This document shows, piece by piece, positions 52,706 through 63,616 of a stretch of DNA of 64,000 bases (position 1 is the stretch's first letter; every line of letters begins with the position of its first letter). The notes beneath the pieces were generated by a model. That model was not told the origin of the DNA, made no database searches, and saw nothing but the letters and a program-made list of their open reading frames with translations. Made by a program: the position numbers and the translations under genes. Origin of the DNA: an uncultured Saprospiraceae bacterium (lineage in GTDB: Bacteria > Bacteroidota > Bacteroidia > Chitinophagales > Saprospiraceae); the NCBI GenBank assembly GCA_937950315.1, contig CALFDU010000106.1, positions 1-64,000 on the forward strand, given 5' to 3'.

Positions 52706-53281
52706 TTATTCACTTACAAAACGATATTTTAGATTTAAGGCCACGGGTGGAACCACAATTATATGGACCGCATTGGTTCCTAGTCCTAAAAACAACAATA
52801 CTTCAGCATTGATGCGTACGCGGTCACTCAACTCATAGCCAGGAGCAAAGCCAATACCCAATCCTAGACCAGAAGTTCCTTCACCATTAACCCCTGGAAT
52901 ATTTAATCCATTTACATATCCCATCCCCATTACGCTGGATTCATAAATCCAATTATTGTATACTCTTTTTCTTTTTGTAAATCCAACGCCCAAAGCAAGG
53001 TGGCCAAAATTGCCTGATCCAAAAAAAGTATCTTCGGCTCCGACACTTCCTCCAAGACTTACTCTAAAAAAAGTATTGGTTCTTCCGCTTAACCATGTCA
53101 CACCAAATGGTCCAGAAGCAAAACCGTTGCTTGCAAATGGAACAAATTGTGAAACCAAGCCAGACATGTTTAGGCCTATTTCTTTTTTCTTTTGTGTGTA
53201 GTCAATTTCTTCTTGTGCTTGAATTCCTATAAAGCAGAAACATAATAGGATAACAGCAGTGATTGTGTTCAATTTCTTCAT
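52706..53281 (-). CDS. Small outer-membrane beta-barrel protein (A)
   Basis: 191 aa. Signal peptide ending near GIQAQ; glycine-rich strands with alternating residues (IGLNMSGLVSQFVPF, GLGLGIGFAPGYEL, ALNLKYRFVSE). The C-terminal strand ends RFVSE rather than an aromatic residue. Overlaps the upstream barrel gene by one base (TAATG), so the pair is translationally coupled. No named family. Confidence 0.68.
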   Translation of the reverse strand: MKKLNTITAVILLCFCFIGIQAQEEIDYTQKKKEIGLNMSGLVSQFVPFASNGFASGPFGVTWLSGRTNTFFRVSLGGSVGAEDTFFGSGNFGHLALGVGFTKRKRVYNNWIYESSVMGMGYVNGLNIPGVNGEGTSGLGLGIGFAPGYELSDRVRINAEVLLFLGLGTNAVHIIVVPPVALNLKYRFVSE

Positions 53282-53967
53282 TAAAACTTAAGATTTATAT
53301 ATAAAGAAATTGGTGTTTCGAGTTCGGCTCTTACACTGTCTGTTGTTACAGAGGAGATGGTCACGCCTCCATTTATCTCTGAGGTCGTAGCTGTCTCGAA
53401 AAAGCCTGTTATATTGGTTTCTGTGTGTAATCTAACTCTGTCATTAATGGAATAACTGATTCCCATAAAAGGACCTCCTCCAAAGCGAGTAATGTCTTTT
53501 GTTAAGTCGGACGAACTAAAGTTGGAAGTAGAAACGCTTTCTTGGATCAAACCACCAAAAACATCCAAACCATAGTAAAATGATAGTTTGTACCTCAAAT
53601 CAACCTTTCTTTCAAGTCCTACCTTAAGCACACCGACTTTTTCTTCTGTATTTCTATTGGTGAAAGTGGTCGCATCAAAGAAACTATCAGATTTAAAATT
53701 TGCTCCGAGTCCCACTCTAAAAGCAAAGCGATCTCTGTGAAATCTTAAAAGAAATGGAAAGTCTTGAGCGTCAATACCCGGTCCGTTACCTACAAACCGC
53801 GATAGTACAGTGGTTACATTAAAGCCAATTTCCAGACCTCTATAATCATTGGGATGAGAGGTTTCTTGGTCTAAAAATTCACCTAATCTTGTTTTTTCCT
53901 GCTTTTGTTGGCCAAAAACATTGGAAGAGAGTAAGATGAAGGAAATAAGTAATAGTTGTTTTATCAT
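53281..53967 (-). CDS. Small outer-membrane beta-barrel protein (B)
   Basis: 228 aa. Signal peptide to ~19 (SSNVFGQ). Barrel strands YRGLEIGFNVTTVLSRFVG, FAFRVGLGANFKS, FGGGPFMGISYSI and a terminal ISLYINLKF ending in Phe. Resembles the transporter-like barrels of Bacteroidota; function unknown. First of a two-gene unit with barrel (A); both share IG(L/F)N(M/V) ... RFxxxGxGxN-like strands, suggesting they may be paralogues or partners. Confidence 0.68.
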   Translation of the reverse strand: MIKQLLLISFILLSSNVFGQQKQEKTRLGEFLDQETSHPNDYRGLEIGFNVTTVLSRFVGNGPGIDAQDFPFLLRFHRDRFAFRVGLGANFKSDSFFDATTFTNRNTEEKVGVLKVGLERKVDLRYKLSFYYGLDVFGGLIQESVSTSNFSSSDLTKDITRFGGGPFMGISYSINDRVRLHTETNITGFFETATTSEINGGVTISSVTTDSVRAELETPISLYINLKF

Positions 53968-54062
53968 TTTGTTTATCGTTCGTACAATGAATAAACTAAT
54001 TTAATCAAATTTTATTATTTAATATATGTTCTCTTTAGATTCAAGCAATTTGGTTCGACTGT

Positions 54063-54917
54063 CTATTGTAAGATGTATACAAATAGGATAATGAAAATTA
54101 TCCTCAATCCAATCGTTCCGTCGAGTAAACCACCAAAAAACCAATCTCCTTTTTGTTCATTCGACAGTATGATCAGCATTGCGCACAATAAATAAGTAAC
54201 CAACAGACCGAGAAACATTGGAGTAGTTATCCACATTTGCGCAAGCATAAATATGATCAAGATCAATCCAATTAATAAAAATAATATTGCAAGCAATCTG
54301 GATTTCTTTACGCCCAATTGATGGACCAGTGTCTTTACACCTATGCTACTATCCACCTCCAAATCTCTAATGTCGAAAGGTATTGTGATCGCTAAAAAGA
54401 ACAATATTCTTTCAATTGCCATCCAAAATAATAACGTAGGGCGTGCATAATCGGTTGGTAAAAACAAGGTCAACCAAGTCCATACAAAAGCAATTAAAAA
54501 TATCTTGATAAGAGGAAGATCTCTGAGTCTTTTCCTCGATTTTAAAACAGGTAAAACATATGCCAAGGTGAGTAGTCCTGGAATAAGCAGCAATTGCATT
54601 TTACTGAAAGGTAAATGAAGAAAGTAGTATCCCGATGCAATACTTGAAATAATGAAGTATATTAAAATATGCTGTTTATACTTCTTGATAAGCTTATACC
54701 GACCTTGATCTTCATAGGCTTTGACTTTAGACATTCCTACGAGCCTGTGAAGCGAATACACAGACATGGTAGAGAAAGTGATAAACAAAACTACATGAAG
54801 GTCTATAGGTAGCTGTAATAATAAATACGATTCCGTAGTAAGAAGCCCAGCACAGATGGCAATGTGTACACTGCTATAAATGTAAAAATGGCCAAATGCT
54901 TTTAGTAAATCCCACAC
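54063..54917 (-). CDS. UbiA-superfamily membrane prenyltransferase-like protein
   Basis: 284 aa with about eight transmembrane helices. Only the second Asp-rich motif is evident (PFDIRDLEVDSSIGVKTL); the first is degenerate (MSVYSLHRLVGMSK, no NDxxD). Could be a prenyltransferase acting on an unusual acceptor, or a non-catalytic relative. Start codon is GTG, three bases after the M42 peptidase stop, so it is last in pyrE - M42 - UbiA-like. Contains a near-copy of the 13-base word (ATTTGCGCAAGCA at 54235-54247). Confidence 0.72.
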   Translation of the reverse strand: MWDLLKAFGHFYIYSSVHIAICAGLLTTESYLLLQLPIDLHVVLFITFSTMSVYSLHRLVGMSKVKAYEDQGRYKLIKKYKQHILIYFIISSIASGYYFLHLPFSKMQLLLIPGLLTLAYVLPVLKSRKRLRDLPLIKIFLIAFVWTWLTLFLPTDYARPTLLFWMAIERILFFLAITIPFDIRDLEVDSSIGVKTLVHQLGVKKSRLLAILFLLIGLILIIFMLAQMWITTPMFLGLLVTYLLCAMLIILSNEQKGDWFFGGLLDGTIGLRIIFIILFVYILQ

Positions 54918-54920
54918 ATA

Positions 54921-56000
54921 TTAAAAGTACTTAAAATTATGTCCTTTTTTGATCTTTAACAGTGTTTCGTATATCAGTTTAGATACATTCTCTACATCTT
55001 CAGCTGCTGCCATCTCTACAGTAGTATGCATATATTTCAGTGGCAATGAGATGAGTGCTGATGGGATTCCCCCAAGTGTATAAGCAAAAGCATCCGTATC
55101 TGTTCCTGTGCTTCTTGATGAAGCTGATCTTTGGAATGGGATCTTTTTCTTGGTTGCGGTATCTTCGATCAACTTAAGTAGGTTTCTCTGAACAGCAGGT
55201 GCATATGCCAATGAAGGTCCTTCCCCGCACTTGATTTCTCCAAGTTCTTTGGTTTTCAAAAGTGGGGTCGTGGTGTCATGTGTTACATCAGTAACTATGG
55301 CAACATCTGGTCTAAGTCTTGCGGCAATCATTTCCGCTCCTCTCAGTCCGATTTCTTCTTGAACTGCATTGATAACATATAATGTATAAGGTAGTTTCTT
55401 TTTATTCTTTTTAAGCATTCTTACCACTTCGGCAATACAGAATCCACCCATTTTATTGTCTAGAGCTTTGCCGTAGAAATATTTATCATTGAGCGTGTCA
55501 AATTCATCTACAAAAGTAATGACACAACCTACATGAATTCCTTTGGCTAGCACTTCGTCTTTGTCTTTCGCCCCAACATCAATAAAAATATTACCAACTT
55601 TAGGTGTAGGGTCGTTTTCTTTTTTACTTCTTGTGTGAATAGCTGGCCAACCAAAAACTCCTTTTACTGGACCTTTTTTGGTGTGGATATGAACTCTTTT
55701 GGCCGGAGCGATCATGTGGTCAGATCCACCATTTCTTATTACACTGATGTAACCGCTATCAGAAATGTAATTGACATACCATGCGATCTCATCAGCATGA
55801 GCTTCGATGGCGACACTATAATCCTTTCCTGGATTGATTACTCCGTATGCAGTTCCGTAATCATCTATGTGAACTTCATCTACAAATGGTTTTATATAAT
55901 CCAACCAAATTTTCTGCCCTGAGGATTCGTATCCTGTTGGTGCAGCATTGTTCATATAGTTGTATAAAAACTCCTTTGAATTCTTTGTTAAAAACTTCAT
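54921..56000 (-). CDS. M42-family glutamyl/deblocking aminopeptidase
   Basis: 359 aa. Zinc ligands are recognisable: EAHADEIAW (His68, Asp70), KALDNKMGG (Asp ~182), VQEEIGLRGAE (Glu pair ~215), VTDVTHD (Asp ~238) and MHTTVEM (His ~325). M42 peptidases are dodecameric, cytosolic, and trim N-terminal residues from peptides. Nine bp downstream of pyrE in the same direction. Confidence 0.92.
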   Translation of the reverse strand: MKFLTKNSKEFLYNYMNNAAPTGYESSGQKIWLDYIKPFVDEVHIDDYGTAYGVINPGKDYSVAIEAHADEIAWYVNYISDSGYISVIRNGGSDHMIAPAKRVHIHTKKGPVKGVFGWPAIHTRSKKENDPTPKVGNIFIDVGAKDKDEVLAKGIHVGCVITFVDEFDTLNDKYFYGKALDNKMGGFCIAEVVRMLKKNKKKLPYTLYVINAVQEEIGLRGAEMIAARLRPDVAIVTDVTHDTTTPLLKTKELGEIKCGEGPSLAYAPAVQRNLLKLIEDTATKKKIPFQRSASSRSTGTDTDAFAYTLGGIPSALISLPLKYMHTTVEMAAAEDVENVSKLIYETLLKIKKGHNFKYF

Positions 56001-56009
56001 TGATTTCTG

Positions 56010-56639
56010 TTAATTATTTTTCCAATTTTCTGGATCGTTTTTCCACTGTTTAAGTAATTCCAGTTGGTTGCTTTCTAGGTAGCCCATTTTGACAGCCTCA
56101 TCAAGCATTATATCGTAATTAGATAGTGACACAAATGTACATTTTTTTGATTCAAATGCCTTTATAGCTCTAGGAAATCCATAGTTAAATATTGAAAGCA
56201 CAGTATCACACTGTCCGCCTGCTTCTCGGATAGCATCGACCGCCTTTAAGCTACTCATTCCAGTTGATATAAGATCTTCTATCAGAATGACTTTGGATCC
56301 TTCGGGAAGCAATCCTTCGATCATGTTTTGTCTGCCATGCGCCTTAGGCTTACTTCTAACATAAATATATGGTTTTTCAGTTTTGTCGGCGATCAGTGCT
56401 CCATGTGGAATTCCTGCTGTGGCTATTCCTCCAATAATGTCATATTCTAAGGTGTTTATTACTTCTACAAATGCATTTACAACATGTGTACGTATTTCAG
56501 GAAAGGAAAGTGTTAATCTATTATCGCAATAAATTGGTGACTTAATTCCACTTGCCCAAGTAAAAGGCTTTTGTGGACTGAGTTTTATTGCATTTATTTG
56601 CAGTAAATTACGTGCGATTTGGTTGGCACTATCATTCAT
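56010..56639 (-). CDS. pyrE: Orotate phosphoribosyltransferase PyrE
   Basis: 209 aa. IKSPIYCDNR, GGIATAGIPHGALIADK and the PRPP motif VILIEDLISTGMSSL are intact. It makes OMP from orotate and PRPP in pyrimidine synthesis. First gene of the pyrE - M42 - UbiA-like run; divergent from the NUDIX gene with 29 bp between them. Confidence 0.95.
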   Translation of the reverse strand: MNDSANQIARNLLQINAIKLSPQKPFTWASGIKSPIYCDNRLTLSFPEIRTHVVNAFVEVINTLEYDIIGGIATAGIPHGALIADKTEKPYIYVRSKPKAHGRQNMIEGLLPEGSKVILIEDLISTGMSSLKAVDAIREAGGQCDTVLSIFNYGFPRAIKAFESKKCTFVSLSNYDIMLDEAVKMGYLESNQLELLKQWKNDPENWKNN

Positions 56640-56668
56640 GAAAAATTCGTTTTAATTTTAAGTCGGCA

Positions 56669-57310
56669 ATGTACAAAATTTACATCAATGAAAAACCTTT
56701 GATCCTGACTGATTCCATTTCAGTTCTGGATTCTTGGTATACCGAGAAAAAGACTATTGTTGTTCAATATCTAAATAAAACGAAGCAACTTTTGCAGTAT
56801 GTTGATATGCTTTCTAAGTCCAATAAAGTAGACCGTGTCATTATTCATCACCCTAAGAAAAAAGTACTCCGAGATGATTTTTTTAGCTTGGTCAATATAG
56901 TCGTTGCCGGAGGAGGACTGGTATTCAATGAAGACAAGAAATTGCTGGCCATTTTCAGAAGAGGCAATTGGGATTTGCCAAAAGGCAAGATAGAGAAAGA
57001 TGAAGGGAAACGCCTTGGTGCGATGAGAGAAGTAATGGAAGAAACGGGTGTTGGAAATGTAAGTATCGTAAAAAAGATCGGGAAGACCTACCACCTTTTT
57101 AATAACAAAAAGAGCAAACGAGCACTAAAACTTACCCATTGGTATGAAATGAAAACCAGTCACAGCTCCAAATTGATTCCTCAATTAGAAGAAGATATTG
57201 AAAAGGCAGAGTGGGTTGACCCAAATAAATTTATTAAAAATTATTCCCCGATGTTCAACAATATTTCTGATATCATAGATTGTTACTTTCAAGATTGTGT
57301 TGAAAAATAA
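56669..57310 (+). CDS. NUDIX hydrolase with an extra N-terminal region
   Basis: 213 aa. Complete Nudix box 106-128 (GKIEKDEGKRLGAMREVMEE, G-x5-E-x7-REV-x-EE-x-G). A ~75-residue N-terminal region (MYKIYINEKPLILTDSI... VDRVIIHHPKKKV) precedes the fold and is not part of the core; relatives in Bacteroidota share it. Substrate (NDP-sugar, ADP-ribose, oxidised nucleotide) is not predictable. Its end is 9 bp from the nitrilase stop. Confidence 0.9.
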   Translation: MYKIYINEKPLILTDSISVLDSWYTEKKTIVVQYLNKTKQLLQYVDMLSKSNKVDRVIIHHPKKKVLRDDFFSLVNIVVAGGGLVFNEDKKLLAIFRRGNWDLPKGKIEKDEGKRLGAMREVMEETGVGNVSIVKKIGKTYHLFNNKKSKRALKLTHWYEMKTSHSSKLIPQLEEDIEKAEWVDPNKFIKNYSPMFNNISDIIDCYFQDCVEK

Positions 57311-57319
57311 TTAAAGGGG

Positions 57320-58276
57320 TTAATCCTCAAAAGATGCAATGCTTTGTCTTTCTCTATTGACAACAAGTCTAGTAATATCAGGACGACTATAATGTCCCAC
57401 TGGATCAAAGTTATGTCTTTCCTCAAGTACTTTTTGAAAGTCTATTTCCGCCGTGATTAATCCTTCCGTATTGGTAGTTGGAGGGACGATCCACTGTCCA
57501 TCTGGTCCGGCAATGCAAGATCCTCCATTTGCCATAAATTCTTTTTCGTACTTGATTAGTTCTTCATAATGCGGTGTATCCTCTGGGATGTCTGAAGTCC
57601 TCATAGTGCTGCATACTGAGACTACAAATGTTCTTCCCTCCATAGCAATAAATCTAGTAATATCTACCGTGTTATATTCATTGCCCGGCCATACTGCAAT
57701 GTGTAGGTTCTCTCCTTGGGCATAAAGACTTGTACGTGATAAAGGCATCCAGTTTTCCCAACAATTTAATCCACCAACTGTAAACTTTTTGAGAGGATGG
57801 ACTTGAAGCCCGTGGCCATCTCCTGGAGACCAAGTCAGCCTTTCTTCATAAGTAGGTTGTAGCTTTCTGTGTACAGATTGAATTTCACCTTCTTTATCAA
57901 TATAAACAAGAGAGCAATATAGACTATGTCCACCTCTATCTTCTGCTCGTTCGATAGTGCCTAGATAAATAGCAACATTATTTTTTCTAGCGCTTGCGCA
58001 AATATTTTTTAGATCTCCTTTTTCAATCTGCACTGAGTTTTCAATATAATGGGCTTGTATCTTTTTATGAAAAGTTGAATTAAATTCAGCCCCGTTGGTG
58101 TATGACAACCAAAAAGGATAACCGGGTAAAAGTCCTTCTCCAAAAACCACCAGATCGCAATTTTTGGTTCCTGCTTCGTTAATGTAACGAATGATTTTTT
58201 CTATGGTCTTTTGTTTGTTTAACCAAACTGGACTTATTTGCGCAAGCGCAATTTTAAGTGTATTATCTTGATTCAT
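57320..58276 (-). CDS. Nitrilase (carbon-nitrogen hydrolase)
   Basis: 318 aa from the ATG at 58276 (a TTG at 58297 is upstream). Catalytic triad Glu48 (FGEGLLPGYPFW), Lys138 (HRKLQPTYEERLTW) and Cys172 (GGLNCWENWMPL). The CWEN pattern and length mark the true nitrilase branch (nitrile to acid and ammonia) rather than amidases. It follows an ExbD gene by 29 bp. Contains exact 13-base words at 57991 and 58236 in different frames. Confidence 0.9.
   Translation of the reverse strand: MNQDNTLKIALAQISPVWLNKQKTIEKIIRYINEAGTKNCDLVVFGEGLLPGYPFWLSYTNGAEFNSTFHKKIQAHYIENSVQIEKGDLKNICASARKNNVAIYLGTIERAEDRGGHSLYCSLVYIDKEGEIQSVHRKLQPTYEERLTWSPGDGHGLQVHPLKKFTVGGLNCWENWMPLSRTSLYAQGENLHIAVWPGNEYNTVDITRFIAMEGRTFVVSVCSTMRTSDIPEDTPHYEELIKYEKEFMANGGSCIAGPDGQWIVPPTTNTEGLITAEIDFQKVLEERHNFDPVGHYSRPDITRLVVNRERQSIASFED
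57991..58003 (+). repeat. 13-base word CGCTTGCGCAAAT
   Basis: Exact copy inside the nitrilase gene (gene frame Ile-Cys-Ala-Ser). Confidence 0.8.
58236..58248 (-). repeat. 13-base word CGCTTGCGCAAAT (reverse)
   Basis: Second exact copy in the same gene, opposite orientation and different frame (gene frame Leu-Ala-Gln-Ile), 233 bp from the first. Confidence 0.8.
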
Positions 58277-58305
58277 AGTTAAATGTACAAATAGCAATAG
58301 ATAAT

Positions 58306-58851
58306 TTATAACGAAAGATCAGAAGGGTCGGCTTCAGATATAGCCATTGGGATCATTTGTTTGATGGCAATTCTTTGAGCTTTATTACACGACGAGAAGG
58401 ATTTTTGATACAAGATTTGTGCTTGCTCATTTCTAAGTTCATTGTATGCTTTTTTGATTTCATTGTATACTGAAATATATATTTCATAGTGTGTACCTCT
58501 GTCGTTTTGCAAAGAGATAACTGCTTTGTTAGGGGCAGAAGCAAATGTCGGATCACCTCCAGGATTGGCTATAAATTTCTTTAGGAAATCTGATAAATCG
58601 CTAGGTACCATCGATTTTCCTCTTACCAAAAGTTCATTTTCTTTGTTGACCAAGATGGTACATAGGTTTCTAGAAGGTGTCTTGACGGGCTGAGAAATGT
58701 CATCCAAAGGAGGAAGCAAGACCGAAATGCCTTTGTCAACATTGATGGTAGTGCTTACCAGGAAGAAAATGAGCAGTAGAAACCCAATATCTGCCATTGA
58801 GCCTGGGTTAATTTCATTTTTAAAGATTCGTCGTTGTTTCTTGATGTTCAT
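58306..58851 (-). CDS. ExbD/TolR-family biopolymer transport protein (no ExbB beside it)
   Basis: 181 aa. Basic N-terminus, one membrane helix with the proton-binding Asp21 (MADIGFLLLIFFLVSTTI, 19-36), then a periplasmic domain. ExbD uses the proton motive force with ExbB to energise TonB receptors or TolA. No exbB, tonB or second exbD lies in this window, although Bacteroidota usually have them together. Nitrilase follows after 29 bp. Either the partners are encoded elsewhere or this is a specialised subunit. Confidence 0.88.
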   Translation of the reverse strand: MNIKKQRRIFKNEINPGSMADIGFLLLIFFLVSTTINVDKGISVLLPPLDDISQPVKTPSRNLCTILVNKENELLVRGKSMVPSDLSDFLKKFIANPGGDPTFASAPNKAVISLQNDRGTHYEIYISVYNEIKKAYNELRNEQAQILYQKSFSSCNKAQRIAIKQMIPMAISEADPSDLSL

Positions 58852-58999
58852 GATAAGCGTTTTACTTATGATGAACCTTTGGTGATGTTTGGTGTATGAC
58901 TAATCGTATATGTAAAGTGTGTTTTAATAGAATAAATGTACATTTCGATGCAATTGAATGTAACTTCAATTTATAAATGTGCGTTATAGCAATAACAAA

Positions 59000-61525
59000 A
59001 TGAAAGAAGTGAAATTATTGGTTACTAAGTTAAGTTGCTTTTTGTTTATGATATTGGTGGTCTTCACTGGTGAAGTATCTGGACAAAGTCTGGAAGGAAA
59101 TGTCATAAATGAACAAGCAGAACCAATCCCATTTGTAAATATTTATGTGAGACAACTTGGTAGCGGAACTACCACTGATGACAATGGATATTTTTTCCTG
59201 ACGATGACTCCTGGTGAATATGACATTGTTATTTCATCCATTGGTTATGAAACGAAAAATGCAAAAGTTTTAATCGATGGTAATGAAACAATGAATTTTG
59301 AACTTTCAGGTTCTGACTATGAGCTGGAAGAGGTAACCATCAAAGCTTCTAAAAAAGATCCAGCATACGAGATTATCCAAAACGTGATTAAGAATAAGAA
59401 AAAGTATCAATCACAGATCGAAACATTCAAATGTGAGGTATATGTTAAGGCATTAGAGGAAATTGAAATCGATAAAAAAGAAAAGAAAGGAAAGGAGAAG
59501 AAAAAAGACAAAGAGAAAAATGATGTAGAAAAATTGTCTGATCCCAACTATGATCCATTTGCGGAAGCGGAAAGCAAGAAGGCAGCTGAAATGGCAAAAA
59601 TCAATTTGCTTGAAATGCAGTTGACCCTTAATTTCCAAGCACCAGAAAATTATAAGGAAGAAAGAACAGCATACAAGGTGTATGGATCAAAAGACGGTTT
59701 GTACATTCCTAGATTTGCTGATGCAGATTTTGATTTTTATGACAACCTCGTCGTAATGAGAGAAATTACCGAAACTCCGATTGTATCACCTGTATCGCGT
59801 ACGGCAATTATCTCTTATAAGTACAAATTGATGAGTAGCGAGCAGGAAGGTGATCAGCTCGTCCATAAAATCAGAGTAACTCCTAGGAAGAGCGGAAACA
59901 GTACAGTCAAAGGTTATATTTATGTCAATGATGAATTGTGGAATATCAATAGAATCGATGTTGATCTGAACAAAGGAAGCATGAAATTATTTGACGAATT
60001 GAATATTCAGCTCAAGTACTCTGAAATTGAAGAAGGTATATGGATTCCAACAGAGCAGCAATTGTCATATTTTACAAAAGTAGGTAAAAAGCAACGTTAC
60101 GATGGTGTGACAACCTTGAGCTATTCAGATATTGAATTAAACTATGAGTTTCCTAAAAAATTTTTTGGTGCTGAGGTTTCTTCAATCACCCAAGAAGCTT
60201 ATGATAGAGATTCAACCTACTGGAATAACAATCGGCCAGTCGCGCTTACGCAAAAGGAAACCAAGTTGGTTCTCTATAAGGATAGTTTAGAGACGATTTA
60301 CAACAGTAAAGAATATAAGGATTCCATTCAAGCGGATTTTAATAAGGTGGAATTGATGGAGATTTTTTGGGAAGGAATGGGATGGAGTAATCATGAGAAA
60401 AAGCAAACCATTTTTGTTACATCGCTTCCGCAAATGATCAATTTTGATATTGTTGGTGGGTTCAGATTTGGGCCCTGGACTCAGTATTTTAGAAGATTTG
60501 AAAATGGACAAACCTACCGTACTTCCAATAACTTTAGTATCGGACAAAAGAATCAAGATGTAACAGGTCGAACATATCATAACTTTAGGTATGATCCATT
60601 CAAATTGGCAGATATCAATGTTGTTTTTGATAGATCCTACCGGACTATCAATCCAGATGACGCTATATTAAATTACTTGCGGTCTGTAAATTATTATCAA
60701 AGAACCAATGTGGGGATAGGGCATAGGCGAGAGTTTTTTAATGGATTTTATCTATTTACAGGTGCCGACTGGAGTAATCGTTCTGATATTGATCATTTGG
60801 ATCAGATTACTTTTTTTGATGAATTATTTGAGTCAGGCGAACCAATTGATTTTCAAGAATACAATACTTTTATTACCAATATTAGATTGAGTTATACTCC
60901 ATTCCAAAAATATAGTAGAGAGAAAGATCGGAAAGTAATATTAGGAAGTAAGTGGCCAACATTTGAATTTCAATATCAGAAGGGGTGGAAAGATGTATTA
61001 ACGAGTGCAGTTGACTTTGATTATCTGCAATTTGAAATATATCAGGATATCATTTTGGGAGTTTTTGGTAATTCAAAATACACAATAAAGGTAGGAGATT
61101 TTACTAATACAAAAGAATTACCATTCCTAGATATCAAACGTTTTAGGCAGTCTGATCCTCTTATATTTTTAGAGCCTTTGGATTATTTTCAAGTACTAGA
61201 CACGAGTCTTGTAACAAGCTCACCGTTTGTTGAATTTCACTATATACATCATTTTAATGGAGCATTGGTTAATAATATTCCATTGGTTAAGAAAACCCGC
61301 ATTGGAGTTGTAGCTGGTGGTGGATTCTTGATTGAAAGTGAAAATGATTATCGACACCAAGAGATATTTCTTGGCTTAGACAGAATATTTAAATTAGGGC
61401 CAAGGAGAAGATTGCGGTTGGGTCTTTATGGAATTGTTGGTAAATCTAATTTTACACAACTGCAGACAGAATATAAGTTTTCAATCGATATAATTGATAC
61501 ATGGAAAAAAGACTGGAGTTTTTAA
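59000..61525 (+). CDS. DUF5686 outer-membrane protein with carboxypeptidase-regulatory-like domain
   Basis: 841 aa from the ATG at 59000 (a GTG at 58979 opens the frame). Signal peptide to ~30 (FTGEVSGQ). Residues ~32-110 are a CarboxypepD_reg-like domain (GNVINEQAEPIPFVNIYV, GEYDIVISSIGYE). A Lys/Glu-rich low-complexity insertion follows at ~155-200. The rest matches DUF5686: RTAYKVYGSKDG, SLPQMINFDIVGGFRFGPW, and a final barrel (RLRLGLYGIVGKSN, FSIDI...). Function unknown; members are outer-membrane associated. Contains exact 13-base words at 59557 and 60423. A TACATTTC (7/8) box lies at 58939. Confidence 0.85.
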   Translation: MKEVKLLVTKLSCFLFMILVVFTGEVSGQSLEGNVINEQAEPIPFVNIYVRQLGSGTTTDDNGYFFLTMTPGEYDIVISSIGYETKNAKVLIDGNETMNFELSGSDYELEEVTIKASKKDPAYEIIQNVIKNKKKYQSQIETFKCEVYVKALEEIEIDKKEKKGKEKKKDKEKNDVEKLSDPNYDPFAEAESKKAAEMAKINLLEMQLTLNFQAPENYKEERTAYKVYGSKDGLYIPRFADADFDFYDNLVVMREITETPIVSPVSRTAIISYKYKLMSSEQEGDQLVHKIRVTPRKSGNSTVKGYIYVNDELWNINRIDVDLNKGSMKLFDELNIQLKYSEIEEGIWIPTEQQLSYFTKVGKKQRYDGVTTLSYSDIELNYEFPKKFFGAEVSSITQEAYDRDSTYWNNNRPVALTQKETKLVLYKDSLETIYNSKEYKDSIQADFNKVELMEIFWEGMGWSNHEKKQTIFVTSLPQMINFDIVGGFRFGPWTQYFRRFENGQTYRTSNNFSIGQKNQDVTGRTYHNFRYDPFKLADINVVFDRSYRTINPDDAILNYLRSVNYYQRTNVGIGHRREFFNGFYLFTGADWSNRSDIDHLDQITFFDELFESGEPIDFQEYNTFITNIRLSYTPFQKYSREKDRKVILGSKWPTFEFQYQKGWKDVLTSAVDFDYLQFEIYQDIILGVFGNSKYTIKVGDFTNTKELPFLDIKRFRQSDPLIFLEPLDYFQVLDTSLVTSSPFVEFHYIHHFNGALVNNIPLVKKTRIGVVAGGGFLIESENDYRHQEIFLGLDRIFKLGPRRRLRLGLYGIVGKSNFTQLQTEYKFSIDIIDTWKKDWSF
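59557..59569 (-). repeat. 13-base word CGCTTCCGCAAAT (reverse)
   Basis: Exact copy in the DUF5686 gene (plus strand reads ATTTGCGGAAGCG; frame Phe-Ala-Glu-Ala). Confidence 0.8.
60423..60435 (+). repeat. 13-base word CGCTTCCGCAAAT
   Basis: Exact copy in the DUF5686 gene, frame Ser-Leu-Pro-Gln. A near-copy (CGCTTACGCAAAA) lies at 60243-60255. Confidence 0.8.
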
Positions 61526-61541
61526 AACACCAGTCTTTTTT
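61505..61541 (+). terminator. Terminator overlapping the DUF5686 stop codon
   Basis: AAAAAAGACTGG (61505-61516) pairs with CCAGTCTTTTTT (61530-61541). The stop codon (61523-61525) lies in the loop, so the last codons form half the stem. Confidence 0.88.
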
Positions 61542-61582
61542 CGTTTTCTTCTTGTCAATACTTAAAGTAAGTTGGATTTGCT

Positions 61583-63616
<2,034 letters not shown>

